From Bacteroidales bacterium (GTDB lineage: Bacteria > Bacteroidota > Bacteroidia > Bacteroidales > UBA932): a stretch of DNA of 64,000 nt. Where the stretch lies: positions 1-64,000 of the forward strand of contig JAFTYS010000058.1 of assembly GCA_017461285.1 (NCBI GenBank), written 5' to 3'. Both the position numbers and the translations under genes were made by a program. Below are positions 43,897 through 52,666 of the stretch, piece by piece (the stretch's first letter is position 1; every line of letters starts with the position of its first letter). The notes beneath the pieces were generated by a model. That model saw only the letters and a list, made by a program, of their open reading frames with translations, searched no databases and had not been told where the DNA came from.

Positions 43897-44937
43897 ATGG
43901 CAAAAGGATTTGTAGAAACAGACACTCTGTGCCGACAGATAGTCCAGGACGTCAGGAACGGCGTCTTCAGTCCGGTTTATCTTCTGATGGGAGATGAACC
44001 GTATTATGTGGATATGGTATGTGATGCCGTATTGGAGCATTGTCTGGACGAGAGTGAAAGGGATTTCAATCAGACCGTATGTTATGGCGCCGATGTTGAT
44101 GCTGATGCTGTCATAACGGCGGCAAGGCGCTATCCGATGTTTGCAGAAAGGCAGCTTGTGGTCGTGAAGGAAGCGCAGATGATGAAATCTCTTGAAGAAC
44201 TGGCCATATATTGTCAGAATCCGTTGGAATCGACGGTGCTTGTCATCGCGATGCACGGCGCATCTGCCGACAAGAGGAAATCCCTTTACAAGACTGTCTC
44301 AAAGATGGGAGTCGTGGTTGACTCACAGACATTGAGGGATTTCGAGATGCCGAAGTGGATATCCATGTTCTATCGTACCAAGGGCCTGAATATTGCTCCT
44401 GATGCAGCAGCTCTGCTTGCCGAGCATGCTGGCACTGATATGAACAAGATAGCCATCGAGACTGAAAAGATGCTCAAGAACCTGCCTGAAGGGGTTACGG
44501 AAGTGTCAGCGGCTGATATAGAGAAGAATGTCGGCATCAGCCGTCAGTTCAGCATCTTCGAACTTACCAAGGAACTCTCGATGAAGAATTCGGCAAAGGC
44601 TCTGCGTATCGCGGCATATCTGGGTTCATCGGCGAAGTTCGCCATGCCCATGGCTGTAAGCGCCCTGTTCACCCATTTCTACAGGATATTGAAGTATGGC
44701 GCCCTGCTGATGAAGACGAACCGTCCGACCGGCGAGCAGAAGTCCAAGGTACTCGGCGTCAATCCGTATTTCTTTTCGGAGTATGACACCGCCGTACGCA
44801 ATTATCCTCTGCCTAAATGCATGACCGTGATCTCCCTTCTGAAGGAGTATGACTACAAGGGAAAGGGCGGTGAGTCAGGAGAAGCGACTCCGGCCGAGCT
44901 CATGGTCGAACTGACTGCGCGAATATTGAATGTTTAA
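43897..44937 (+). CDS. holA: DNA polymerase III delta subunit
   Basis: A 346-residue clamp-loader protein. FSPVYLLMGDEPYYVDMVCDAVLEH at residues 20-45, AARRYPMFAERQLVVVKEA and the C-terminal MAVSALFTHFYRILKYG are typical of HolA. It opens the beta clamp in the clamp-loader complex. It has its own promoter and is followed 12 bases later by an ABC transporter pair. Confidence 0.92.
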   Translation: MAKGFVETDTLCRQIVQDVRNGVFSPVYLLMGDEPYYVDMVCDAVLEHCLDESERDFNQTVCYGADVDADAVITAARRYPMFAERQLVVVKEAQMMKSLEELAIYCQNPLESTVLVIAMHGASADKRKSLYKTVSKMGVVVDSQTLRDFEMPKWISMFYRTKGLNIAPDAAALLAEHAGTDMNKIAIETEKMLKNLPEGVTEVSAADIEKNVGISRQFSIFELTKELSMKNSAKALRIAAYLGSSAKFAMPMAVSALFTHFYRILKYGALLMKTNRPTGEQKSKVLGVNPYFFSEYDTAVRNYPLPKCMTVISLLKEYDYKGKGGESGEATPAELMVELTARILNV

Positions 44938-44949
44938 ATATATAGTATT

Positions 44950-45864
44950 ATGGAATTGATCCGATGTAAGGATGTATGCAAGAGCTTTGGAGAGAAAGTG
45001 GCTCTTGATCATGTTTCGGTGGATATCCCGAAAGGAAAGATATTCGGTCTGCTCGGTCCCAACGGTGCCGGAAAGACCACGCTTATACGTATTATAAACC
45101 GTATAACCATTCCGAATTCGGGCTCTGTCCTTTTTGATGGACGTCCTATAACCCAGGACGATGTGGAAAAGATCGGTTATCTGCCTGAAGAGAGGGGACT
45201 GTACCGCAAGATGAAGGTGGGCGATCAGGCTATGTACTTCGCACAGCTCAAGGGAATGTCCTCGAGGGATGCTGCGAGGGAACTTAAGAAATGGTTCGTG
45301 AAGTTCGGTATCGAGAGCTGGTGGAACAAGAAGGTGGAGGAACTTTCCAAGGGTATGGCCCAGAAGGTGCAGTTCATCACGACAGTCGTGCACAAGCCGT
45401 CGCTGCTTATCCTGGACGAGCCTTTCTCAGGCTTTGACCCTGTGAACGCACAGCTGATCCGCGAAGAGATCCTCCGACTCAAGGACGAAGGAGCTACAAT
45501 CATCCTTTCGACCCATAACATGGAGTCTGTGGAAGAGCTTTGCGACAATATCGCGCTTATCAACAAGTCACACGTTGTCATTACTGGTGGTGTCGACGAG
45601 ATCCGCCACAAGTATGGCAACAACAATGTGGAACTTATATATACGGACAGGACGGCAGTAGCATCAGAGCCAGGCGTGTTCAAGGTGCTTTCGGACAAGG
45701 ACGACGCAGGCCGTCATACGGCTGTTCTCGCCCTTGAAGACGGCATTGTCAGCAATACTGCCCTCAAGGCTGTTCTGGCACAGGGCCTTACTGTAAATTC
45801 ATTCAAGGAACTTGTGCCAAGGATGAATGACATATTCATTAAACTTGTAACGGAGGAGGAATAA
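44950..45864 (+). CDS. ABC transporter ATP-binding protein (NatA-like)
   Basis: A 304-residue ATPase. Walker A is GLLGPNGAGKTTLIR, the signature is VEELSKGMAQKVQF and Walker B is LLILDEPFSGFDPVN, with the His in STHNMESV. The C-terminal ~80 residues match the DUF4162 extension of Na+/drug-export ATPases. It acts with the permease encoded 3 bases downstream. The substrate is unknown; NatA-type sodium export is a family guess. Confidence 0.94.
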   Translation: MELIRCKDVCKSFGEKVALDHVSVDIPKGKIFGLLGPNGAGKTTLIRIINRITIPNSGSVLFDGRPITQDDVEKIGYLPEERGLYRKMKVGDQAMYFAQLKGMSSRDAARELKKWFVKFGIESWWNKKVEELSKGMAQKVQFITTVVHKPSLLILDEPFSGFDPVNAQLIREEILRLKDEGATIILSTHNMESVEELCDNIALINKSHVVITGGVDEIRHKYGNNNVELIYTDRTAVASEPGVFKVLSDKDDAGRHTAVLALEDGIVSNTALKAVLAQGLTVNSFKELVPRMNDIFIKLVTEEE

Positions 45865-45867
45865 GCC

Positions 45868-47229
45868 ATGAAAATGAAGAATGTAAACATTATTTTGTCG
45901 CGTGAGTATCTGACCCGTGTAAAGAAGAAGTCATTCCTTCTGACTACATTCCTTGTTCCTATCTTCTTCGCAGCAATGTGCATCCTTCCTAGCGTGATCA
46001 TGTTCATGGCAAAGGAGGAAGGCAAGAAGATTGCGGTTGTGGATCAGTCAGGCATCGTAATGCCTTATCTTGAAGACAGTGAAGCGGTCTCATATGCCGA
46101 TTACTCTTCAGAACCTGTTGATTCGATGAAGGTCCGTTTCGAGGAGCTCGGTCTTGACGCGCTTGTAGTGGTTTCGCCTCTGGACAGCGTTGCAAAGACG
46201 GTTTCAGTCGTTTCTTATTCCAATAAGCCGTTGAGCGTTGAACTTAAGGAGAGGATAGGATCAAAGGCTGAGGAAGCTGTCGAGGACTACAGGATCTCAC
46301 TCTACGACATGGGAGATCTCAAGCAGATCATGAATGATGTGCAGGCAGACGTTTCTGTTTCCACTTATACACTTGACGAGTCTGGTGAGGAGAAGATCAC
46401 TTCTTCCGAGGTGTATATGATCATTTCAATGGTTCTTTCGATCATCATCTACATGTTCATCGCGATGTTCTCCGGAATGGTGATGCAGAGTGTGATCGAG
46501 GAGAAGGCTAGCAGGGTAGTGGAAGTGCTTGTCTCTTCTGTCAAGGCTACCGAGCTTATGTTCGGAAAGATCATCGGTGTGGCATGTGTGGCTCTCACCC
46601 AGTTCTTCCTTTGGATCGTACTTACTGTCGTTCTTGTCGGCGGATTCTCGGCATTCGTCGGATTCGATTCGCTGATGGGAGATCCTGCACAGACTGAGCA
46701 GATGATGGAGATGACCGCACAGATGGGCGGAGTAGACGTCCAGGAGATGACTGAAGTCATGGCTGACGAAAGCGGCATGGGAGCCGTACTGAGCACATTG
46801 GGCAATATCAACTGGGGACAGATGATCCTGGCGTTCGTCGTATACTTTGCGCTCGGATATCTTCTTTATGCTTCTTTCTTTGCTGCAATTGGTTCTGCAG
46901 TTGAGAACGAGGCAGATACCAACCAGCTCCAGCTACCTGTCACCATTCCATTGATGCTGGCATTCTTCATTGCCCTTTATGCATTCAATGCGCCGGAAAG
47001 CGCTGTCGTCTGGTGGGGTTCGATGATTCCTTTCACGTCGCCTATCGTGATGCTTGCGCGTATTCCGTTCGGTGTCCCTGCATGGGAGCTCGCATTGTCG
47101 ATCGCTCTTCTTGTGGGAACTTTCGTGGCATGCGGATGGGCTTCGGCTAAGATCTATAAGATCGGTATTCTTATGTTTGGTAAGAAGACGACGTTTAAGG
47201 ATCTTTGGAAGTGGCTTAAACAGAAGTAA
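45868..47229 (+). CDS. ABC transporter permease (NatB/ABC-2 type)
   Basis: A 453-residue membrane protein. One helix lies at the N-terminus (SFLLTTFLVPIFFAAMCILPS), then an extracytoplasmic domain of about 150 residues, then five or so helices from about residue 180 (VYMIISMVLSIIIYMFIAMFSG and others). EEKASRVVEVLVSSV is the typical ABC-2 coupling-helix motif. It pairs with the preceding ATPase. A structured repeat element follows the gene. Confidence 0.92.
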   Translation: MKMKNVNIILSREYLTRVKKKSFLLTTFLVPIFFAAMCILPSVIMFMAKEEGKKIAVVDQSGIVMPYLEDSEAVSYADYSSEPVDSMKVRFEELGLDALVVVSPLDSVAKTVSVVSYSNKPLSVELKERIGSKAEEAVEDYRISLYDMGDLKQIMNDVQADVSVSTYTLDESGEEKITSSEVYMIISMVLSIIIYMFIAMFSGMVMQSVIEEKASRVVEVLVSSVKATELMFGKIIGVACVALTQFFLWIVLTVVLVGGFSAFVGFDSLMGDPAQTEQMMEMTAQMGGVDVQEMTEVMADESGMGAVLSTLGNINWGQMILAFVVYFALGYLLYASFFAAIGSAVENEADTNQLQLPVTIPLMLAFFIALYAFNAPESAVVWWGSMIPFTSPIVMLARIPFGVPAWELALSIALLVGTFVACGWASAKIYKIGILMFGKKTTFKDLWKWLKQK

Positions 47230-47246
47230 TATATGTATGTAATATA

Positions 47247-47346
47247 GTTTGATTGACAGTTTGTTACGGTGACCCCCGCCCTCCCGTTGGTCGGGCGCCC
47301 CCTAGCCGGGGGTGGCATGTCACCTCCACAAATCTGTCAACCAAAC
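47247..47346. repeat. Structured repeat, copy B, nested in locus-specific inverted flanks
   Basis: The core, 47268-47324, begins GGTGACCCCC and ends CCCCCTAGCCGGGGG then TGGCATGTCACC, as in copy A at 19450-19503, with a different middle hairpin. The flanks GTTTGATTGACAG and CTGTCAACCAAAC are again an inverted repeat, unrelated in sequence to the flanks of copy A. It lies between the ABC permease and the 5'-nucleotidase gene. The right arm ends just before the latter. Confidence 0.85.
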
Positions 47347-47363
47347 ATAATGATCCAAATACT

Positions 47364-48221
47364 ATGTTTAGAGGCAGGGTTTTGATATTGATTGCTTTGA
47401 TGCTGGTCGGGGGAAGTGTTGCGTGGGGACAGGAGTTCAGCTGGGAGTCAGTGCCGGTGGACGGAAGCATGACCGGATGCGTTTCGCCTTCAAAGGACAA
47501 TGTTCCTGAGGCTGTCGGCGTGTTCAAAGGCGGCAAGTACATCGCTCCCAACGGGACGGTGTACAAGAGGAATTCCATTGTGGCGAAGACGGCCAGGGTT
47601 GTGCTCGATGCCCAGCCGGAGATGGCCCGCGTAAAGGATGTGATCGGATATTCGACTCGTGCCATGTCGGCTTCATATCCTGAAAGCGAGCTTTCAAACT
47701 GGTTCATCGACATACTGATGGACAAGACGGAAAAGCTTGCAGGAAAGAAGGTCCATATGGGAATCACGAATTTCGGCGGTATCCGTATCGATATGCCGCA
47801 GGGTGACATCATATTGGACGACATGCTTTCGATGTTCCCGTTCAAGAACTATCTGGTCTATGTCGAGCACACCGGAAAGCAGATCCGCGAGATTCTTGAA
47901 GAAATGGCTGCAAGGCGTTTCCAGGTCCTTGGAGGAGTCAGGGTCGTGGCGGATGAGGGCAGGCTGGTTTCTGTCGAGATAGACGGCGAACCGCTTGACG
48001 ATGAGAAGATTTACGGCGTCGCTACGATTTCCTTCCTTCTTGGAGGCGGAGACGGGCTTGCGCTTGAGAAGAATGCTGTGTCTGTGACCGTTTATGAAGA
48101 TGTTGCGATCATTGATGCGGTTCTGGAGCATGTCAGCGCGGAGACTGCCGCCGGACGTCCGATAGAGTATCAGACAGACGGCAGGGTAGTGGTCATGAAC
48201 GATAAAAAGAAGGCAAAGTGA
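47364..48221 (+). CDS. 5'-nucleotidase C-terminal-domain protein, exported
   Basis: A 285-residue protein with a signal peptide (VLILIALMLVGGSVAWGQ) and then only the substrate-binding domain of UshA-type nucleotidases. ESELSNWFIDILMDKTEK, VHMGITNFGGIRIDMPQGDI and MLSMFPFKNYLVYVEHTGKQI are clear. The metal-binding half is encoded by the next gene. The frame is open to 47253, but that part lies in the repeat element, so the ATG at 47364 is used. Confidence 0.88.
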   Translation: MFRGRVLILIALMLVGGSVAWGQEFSWESVPVDGSMTGCVSPSKDNVPEAVGVFKGGKYIAPNGTVYKRNSIVAKTARVVLDAQPEMARVKDVIGYSTRAMSASYPESELSNWFIDILMDKTEKLAGKKVHMGITNFGGIRIDMPQGDIILDDMLSMFPFKNYLVYVEHTGKQIREILEEMAARRFQVLGGVRVVADEGRLVSVEIDGEPLDDEKIYGVATISFLLGGGDGLALEKNAVSVTVYEDVAIIDAVLEHVSAETAAGRPIEYQTDGRVVVMNDKKKAK

Positions 48222-49030
48222 TGAAGAAGACGATTATTACAGCAGTTGCGTTTCTGGCAGCGCTTTCTCTTGGTGCACAGGATCTTACGATAATTCACTT
48301 CAATGATACCCACAGCCACATCGATCCTCAGCGTTCAGGTGATTACAAGGGCATGGGAGGCGTTATAGAGCAGGCTGCATATATTGACAGCGTGCGCAAG
48401 GCAGATGGAAAGCGTAATGTCCTTCTGCTCCATGCCGGTGATTTCGGACAGGGTACGTCTTACTTTACGGAACTTGGAGGAAACATTGAGATAGATGTCA
48501 TGAATGCTGCCGGATACGATGCGGTTGCCCTAGGGAACCATGAGTTCGATAATGGGGCAGCAGAGCTGGCGCGTCGCCTCCGCAATCTTAAGGCCGATGC
48601 GGTCTGTGCCAATTATGACTTTACCGGGAATCCTCTTGAAGGCCTTGTCAAACCGTATGTCATTGTCCGCAGGGCAGGCAAGAAGATTGGTATTATCGGC
48701 CTTCTCACTGATATCAGCAGGGTTGTGGACAGAAGTCTTCTCGGAGGACTTGAGTATCAGGAACCGGCTCCGGTGGTGAACAGATATGCCGATTATCTGA
48801 AAAATGAGAAAGGCTGTGACCTTGTCATCTGTCTCAGCCACCTCGGATACACTTCAGACAAGGAACTGGTGCCGCAGATCCGTAATGTAGATGCTATTGT
48901 AGGCGGACATTCCCATACTCTTCTGAACAAGATGCAGCATGTCGATGACCTTGACGGCAAGGATGTAGTCATAGTGCAGGACTGGTGCTGGGGAATGAAG
49001 GCCGGCAATCTCAAGGTGTCATGGGAATAG
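48221..49030 (+). CDS. Metallophosphatase, N-terminal half of a split 5'-nucleotidase
   Basis: A 269-residue protein with a signal peptide (TIITAVAFLAALSLGAQ) and a calcineurin-like domain: IIHFNDTHSHID, LLHAGDFGQGTSYFTELGG, ALGNHEFDNG, VICLSHLGY and VGGHSHT carry the metal ligands. It lacks the C-terminal domain of UshA, which is encoded by the gene upstream. A GTG at 48218 could also start it. Starts and stops overlap (TGATG), and its end overlaps the mntP start. Confidence 0.9.
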   Translation: MKKTIITAVAFLAALSLGAQDLTIIHFNDTHSHIDPQRSGDYKGMGGVIEQAAYIDSVRKADGKRNVLLLHAGDFGQGTSYFTELGGNIEIDVMNAAGYDAVALGNHEFDNGAAELARRLRNLKADAVCANYDFTGNPLEGLVKPYVIVRRAGKKIGIIGLLTDISRVVDRSLLGGLEYQEPAPVVNRYADYLKNEKGCDLVICLSHLGYTSDKELVPQIRNVDAIVGGHSHTLLNKMQHVDDLDGKDVVIVQDWCWGMKAGNLKVSWE

Positions 49031-49584
49031 CTGAACTGGTCATAATAGCCATCGGACTTTCTATGGATGCCTTTGCTGTCTCGATCTGTAAAGGTCTTTC
49101 CGTACAGAAGGTAAGGCCGCTGCATGTCTTCAAGACCGGCATCTGGTTCGGAGGCTTCCAGGCGCTCATGCCCGTCATCGGTTATTATCTGGGAGTAAGC
49201 TTCGCAGATTTCGTTGCCAATATCGACCATTGGATTGCCTTTATCCTTCTGGGAATCATCGGCGGCAATATGATAAAGGATTCTTCTCATAAGGATGAGC
49301 CATGCTGCGCGGTACCGGACTTTTCATTCAGGACCATGCTGGCAATGGCGGTAGCGACAAGCATAGATGCACTTGCTGTCGGAGTTTCTTTCGCTTTCCT
49401 TAAGGTAAATATATGGGAAGCTGTCGGACTGATCGGAGTGATTACATTCTTGTTCTCGGCTGCAGGTGTGCTGATCGGCAATTTCTTCGGCGCAAGATGG
49501 AAGTCCAAGGCAGAATTTGCCGGAGGCTTCATCCTGATTGCCATGGGACTGAAGATCCTGTTAGAACACACGGTTGGTGCATAG
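49021..49584 (+). CDS. mntP: Manganese efflux pump MntP
   Basis: A 187-residue protein with six helices. The two repeats each carry the DAFAVSICKGL and DALAVGVSFAFL motif with the conserved aspartate. It exports Mn2+. The ATG at 49021 is chosen because the repeat begins immediately; upstream codons overlap the metallophosphatase. Its 3' end overlaps the convergent methyltransferase by 24 bases. A manganese-dependent phosphatase next to a manganese exporter may be meaningful. Confidence 0.94.
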   Translation: MGIAELVIIAIGLSMDAFAVSICKGLSVQKVRPLHVFKTGIWFGGFQALMPVIGYYLGVSFADFVANIDHWIAFILLGIIGGNMIKDSSHKDEPCCAVPDFSFRTMLAMAVATSIDALAVGVSFAFLKVNIWEAVGLIGVITFLFSAAGVLIGNFFGARWKSKAEFAGGFILIAMGLKILLEHTVGA

Positions 49585-50808
49585 AAGCAGATTGCCGAGG
49601 CTGTCTGACTTCAGACCGAATATATGGGCGTCATCTCCAGAGGTGACGCCTAGTTTTTTACGCAGGGTGTCTGTGTCCATAGGGATGTTGCGTGCCGTGA
49701 CTTCCGCTTTAGGAAAATCCTTTCCGGCCTCTTTCATACTCCTTTTGTTCAATGGCTCCCACTTCATTATCTGATAGATCTTTCCGGATCCTCTTATTTC
49801 CTGAATCTTTTCCGGGTCGTCGAACACATAGAAATGGGTCGAACGCCCTAACTTCGGGATACCGAATCTGGTGCTGATGAGGTTGAATGCTCCTGCCTTC
49901 ATCAAGGCCTTTCCCGGCTCGAAAAGATACATAGGGGTATTGTCGTCATCTTTCAGGATGAATGGCAGTGCCAGTTCTTCGGAAGGCATGAACGAGAATT
50001 GGGCAGGTTCCGAAAGCGGATATCCTGCCGGCAGTTCTATGGCATGCACTGAATATTCTCCGTTCCATTCCCTGTCCATCCAGATCAGCAGTTCCTTGCA
50101 TTCTCCACCTGTGGCGACGATGTGGACTTCGCGGCAGCATGGGCCGAGGCGTCCGCAGGCCATGCTTATGTCCGCCATGGGGGAGAGCTTGACCAGGATG
50201 TGACGGGAGATTGTGAACAGCTCTTCCTTTAATGTAAGGATATCAGGGGTGCATTCCTCGATCAGGAAGACTTTTCTGCCACCCTCTCCACGCCTGGCCG
50301 GGTCCATGTATATGATGTCCGGACGGAAATCTCCAAGAAGGGCGGAAGAGGATGTCTCATCTGCAGAATTTCCGACGGCTGCGTTGGAAACTTCGATGTT
50401 ATCGGCACCCAGGGCCTTGAAGTTATGTCTTGACGAATCACATAGGACCGTCTGCATCTCATTGTAGAGAACCTTTTCCGCCTTCTGCGAGAAGAACCAT
50501 GAGTCTACTCCCAGCCCTCCTGTCAGATCGGCTATCTTCCATTCACCTCCTGCCATGATGCGGTCTGCCAGCGATGCCTTATATTGTGCTGTTGCAGAAC
50601 TGCTGCATTGTTCTGCAGAGAGTCTGACAGGAAATATCAGGGAAGGATTGTCATGCCATTCGTTTACCTTGCCCTTAAGTTTCCGTCTGCTTTCTATGCA
50701 GTTGACGGCCAGCTGCATGTCGATGTCCGGCCACTTGTCCTTTGCAAGCAGCAGTCTGGACGTATCGTCGCCCATGTGATCGGATATGAATCTGGCCAGA
50801 TTGTCCAT
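49561..50808 (-). CDS. SAM-dependent methyltransferase with PG_1098/THUMP-like domains
   Basis: A 415-residue protein. The N-terminal part (about 1-95) is the PG_1098-type domain. The Rossmann core has IADLTGGLGVDSWFFSQKAEKVLYNE and PDIIYMDPARRGEGGRKVFL. The C-terminus (about 330-415) is THUMP-like. RNA methylation is likely from the domain set, but the target is unknown. A minus-strand promoter box lies at 50825-50832. Confidence 0.88.
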   Translation of the reverse strand: MDNLARFISDHMGDDTSRLLLAKDKWPDIDMQLAVNCIESRRKLKGKVNEWHDNPSLIFPVRLSAEQCSSSATAQYKASLADRIMAGGEWKIADLTGGLGVDSWFFSQKAEKVLYNEMQTVLCDSSRHNFKALGADNIEVSNAAVGNSADETSSSALLGDFRPDIIYMDPARRGEGGRKVFLIEECTPDILTLKEELFTISRHILVKLSPMADISMACGRLGPCCREVHIVATGGECKELLIWMDREWNGEYSVHAIELPAGYPLSEPAQFSFMPSEELALPFILKDDDNTPMYLFEPGKALMKAGAFNLISTRFGIPKLGRSTHFYVFDDPEKIQEIRGSGKIYQIMKWEPLNKRSMKEAGKDFPKAEVTARNIPMDTDTLRKKLGVTSGDDAHIFGLKSDSLGNLLLCTNRVF

Positions 50809-50824
50809 CGGGAATTACTTTATG

Positions 50825-50832
50825 CAAAGATA
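50825..50832 (-). promoter_or_regulatory. -7 promoter box for the methyltransferase gene
   Basis: On the minus strand it reads TATCTTTG, 16 bases upstream of the start at 50808. Confidence 0.6.
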
Positions 50833-50880
50833 GGTGATATTATTCTAATACAAGTGTGTTGTTATTCAAATTTAAATTGA

Positions 50881-50888
50881 TATATTTG
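50881..50888 (+). promoter_or_regulatory. -7 promoter box for the DUF4332 gene
   Basis: TATATTTG, 39 bases upstream of the start, with a GTTG (50858-50861) 19 bases before it as a possible -33 box. Confidence 0.6.
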
Positions 50889-50927
50889 TATGTTCTATGT
50901 ATTTAAACCACTTAAAACAATAACAAA

Positions 50928-51335
50928 ATGGCTTATAAAGTAATTGACATCGAAGGCGTAGGCGCAGCTTATGCTGAGAAACTTACAGCGGCTGGCGTTG
51001 TTACGACTGCACAGCTTCTTGAAAAATGTGCTGCTCCTGCAGGCCGCAAGGCTCTTGCAGAAGAGACAGGTATTTCTGACAAGCTCATCCTCAAGTGGGC
51101 TAATCATGCAGACCTTTTCCGTGTAAAGGGTGTAGGCCCTCAGTTTGCAGAACTTCTTGAGGCTGCTGGTGTTGATACTGTCAAGGAACTTGCTCACAGA
51201 AAGGCAGAGAATCTTGCTGCAAAGATGGCAGAGGTAAACGAGGAGAAGAAGCTCGTCCGTCGTGTACCGGTAGTTGCAGAGGTGCAGAAGATGGTAGACT
51301 TTGCTAAGGAACTCCCTGGAGTGCTTACTTACTAG
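50928..51335 (+). CDS. DUF4332 helix-hairpin-helix protein
   Basis: A 135-residue soluble protein with two helix-hairpin-helix-like units: IEGVGAAYAEKLTAAGVVTTAQLL at residues 8-31 and VKGVGPQFAELLEAAGVDTVKEL at about 65-88. These match DUF4332. Such motifs bind DNA without sequence preference, and the protein has no catalytic domain. It is a single gene with its own promoter and a strong terminator, and its codons are strongly biased (GCT, GTA, CTT), as in highly expressed genes. A nucleoid-like role is a guess. Confidence 0.85.
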   Translation: MAYKVIDIEGVGAAYAEKLTAAGVVTTAQLLEKCAAPAGRKALAEETGISDKLILKWANHADLFRVKGVGPQFAELLEAAGVDTVKELAHRKAENLAAKMAEVNEEKKLVRRVPVVAEVQKMVDFAKELPGVLTY

Positions 51336-51358
51336 TATCCTGAATCTCATGATATATG

Positions 51359-51388
51359 GCCGTCGCGTTATTTCGCGGCGGCTTTTTT
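51359..51388 (+). terminator. Intrinsic terminator of the DUF4332 gene
   Basis: GCCGTCGCG (51359-51367) pairs with CGCGGCGGC (51374-51382), with one wobble, followed by six T. Confidence 0.9.
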
Positions 51389-51442
51389 CATTCTTGGTCT
51401 GGACATTGCTATATGACCGGCATATGATTAATTTAATGTTAT

Positions 51443-52525
51443 ATGAAACGGTTAGTAGTATTGTTTGCTATGGCGGTCTTAGGATCGCTGTTTGCTGATA
51501 AGGCAAGTGCATGCACAGGCATCAGCCTTGCTGCGCAGGACGGAAGCCGCGTTGTGGCCAGGACTGTAGAATGGGCGGCGACTCCGATGCAGTGCGGCTA
51601 TGTAGTGGCTCCAAGGGGGCATATGCATCAGTCTTATACTCCGACAGGAGAGAACGGACTCAGATATCAGGGAGTCTATGGTTATGTAGGTATTTACACC
51701 GAATATGAACCCTTTGTCGTCGAAGGGGTCAATGAGGCAGGACTGTCTGCCGGACTTTTCTTCTTCCCGCAATATGGAGATTATGCTCCATACGATGCTG
51801 CGGATAACGACAAGACTCTCTGCGACATGCAGTTTGTCTCATGGGTTCTTTCCCAGTGCTCGACCATAGATCAGGTAAAGGAAGAGCTGTCGAAACTTAC
51901 TCTCGTCACATTGAACAACAAGATCGGTGCTGTGCACTGGAGGATTACCGAACCTAACGGACGCATGGTGGTTCTGGAAGTTGTTGCAGGTGTCCCACAT
52001 TTCTATGAGAACAAGCTGGGCGTGATTACCAATGCCCCTGGTTTTCAGTGGCATATGACAAATCTGAACAATTACGTCAATCTTGAGCCTGGTTCGGCAC
52101 CTGACAAAACCATCAAGCCGGGCATAACCCTCAAGCCTCTGGGACATGGCAGCGGAATGCTTGGACTTCCAGGCGATTTCACATCTCCTTCAAGATTTGT
52201 ACGTGCGACATTCTTCCAGACGACTTCTCCGGTATGGGCGACAGGATTCGACACAGTCGTTCAGGCCTTCCATATCCTGAACAACTTCGACATTCCGATC
52301 GGATCGCAGCATGTCAAGTTTGAAATCCCTAAAGACATGCCGAGTGCGACACAGTTCACTGCAGCAACAGACCTTAAATCAATGAAATTCTATTACAGGA
52401 CGGCCTGGAACAGCAATATCCGCTGCATCGACCTTCTTGACATAGACTTCCATAAGGTAAAATATCAGTCTCATCCTTTGGACCAGACTCAGGTACAGCC
52501 GGTAGAGATGGTCAAGGTAAGATAG
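51443..52525 (+). CDS. Choloylglycine hydrolase / linear amide C-N hydrolase family enzyme
   Basis: A 360-residue Ntn hydrolase with a signal peptide ending ASA, so the nucleophilic Cys (CTGISL) becomes residue 1 of the mature protein. ARTVEW holds the conserved Arg, with Glu where many bile salt hydrolases have Asp. VNEAGLSAGLFFFPQYGDY and VITNAPGFQWHMTNLNNYVNL carry the other active-site residues. It hydrolyses bile salt or penicillin V amide bonds, or related acyl amides. Export fits the Bacteroides-type periplasmic enzymes. The substrate cannot be told from sequence. Confidence 0.9.
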   Translation: MKRLVVLFAMAVLGSLFADKASACTGISLAAQDGSRVVARTVEWAATPMQCGYVVAPRGHMHQSYTPTGENGLRYQGVYGYVGIYTEYEPFVVEGVNEAGLSAGLFFFPQYGDYAPYDAADNDKTLCDMQFVSWVLSQCSTIDQVKEELSKLTLVTLNNKIGAVHWRITEPNGRMVVLEVVAGVPHFYENKLGVITNAPGFQWHMTNLNNYVNLEPGSAPDKTIKPGITLKPLGHGSGMLGLPGDFTSPSRFVRATFFQTTSPVWATGFDTVVQAFHILNNFDIPIGSQHVKFEIPKDMPSATQFTAATDLKSMKFYYRTAWNSNIRCIDLLDIDFHKVKYQSHPLDQTQVQPVEMVKVR

Positions 52526-52594
52526 CTCTCCCGTCCTCTGCGGTGGCAAGGCCGGCCATTTGCTGAGGCTCATTATATTTCATCTTTATTTGCG

Positions 52595-52635
52595 TTCGCC
52601 GGAAACCCGATGGCTCGGGCTCCGGCGAAATTTTG
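52595..52635 (+). terminator. Possible terminator hairpin after the choloylglycine hydrolase
   Basis: TTCGCCGGA (52595-52603) pairs with TCCGGCGAA (52621-52629), with an inner CCCGA/TCGGG stem, then ATTTTG. The tail is short, so termination is uncertain. Confidence 0.5.
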
Positions 52636-52642
52636 TATATTC

Positions 52643-52664
52643 GCGGTCATAAATCCATGACCGC
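52643..52664 (+). promoter_or_regulatory. Perfect inverted repeat abutting the YfcC-type gene start
   Basis: GCGGTCAT (52643-52650), a 6-base spacer and ATGACCGC (52657-52664) end 2 bases before the start codon at 52667. It could be an operator or an mRNA hairpin masking the start. Confidence 0.6.
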
Positions 52665-52666
52665 AT

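Noticed and set aside
47253..47363. An upstream start for the 5'-nucleotidase C-terminal gene
   Set aside because: These codons lie in the structured repeat; the signal peptide begins at 47364.
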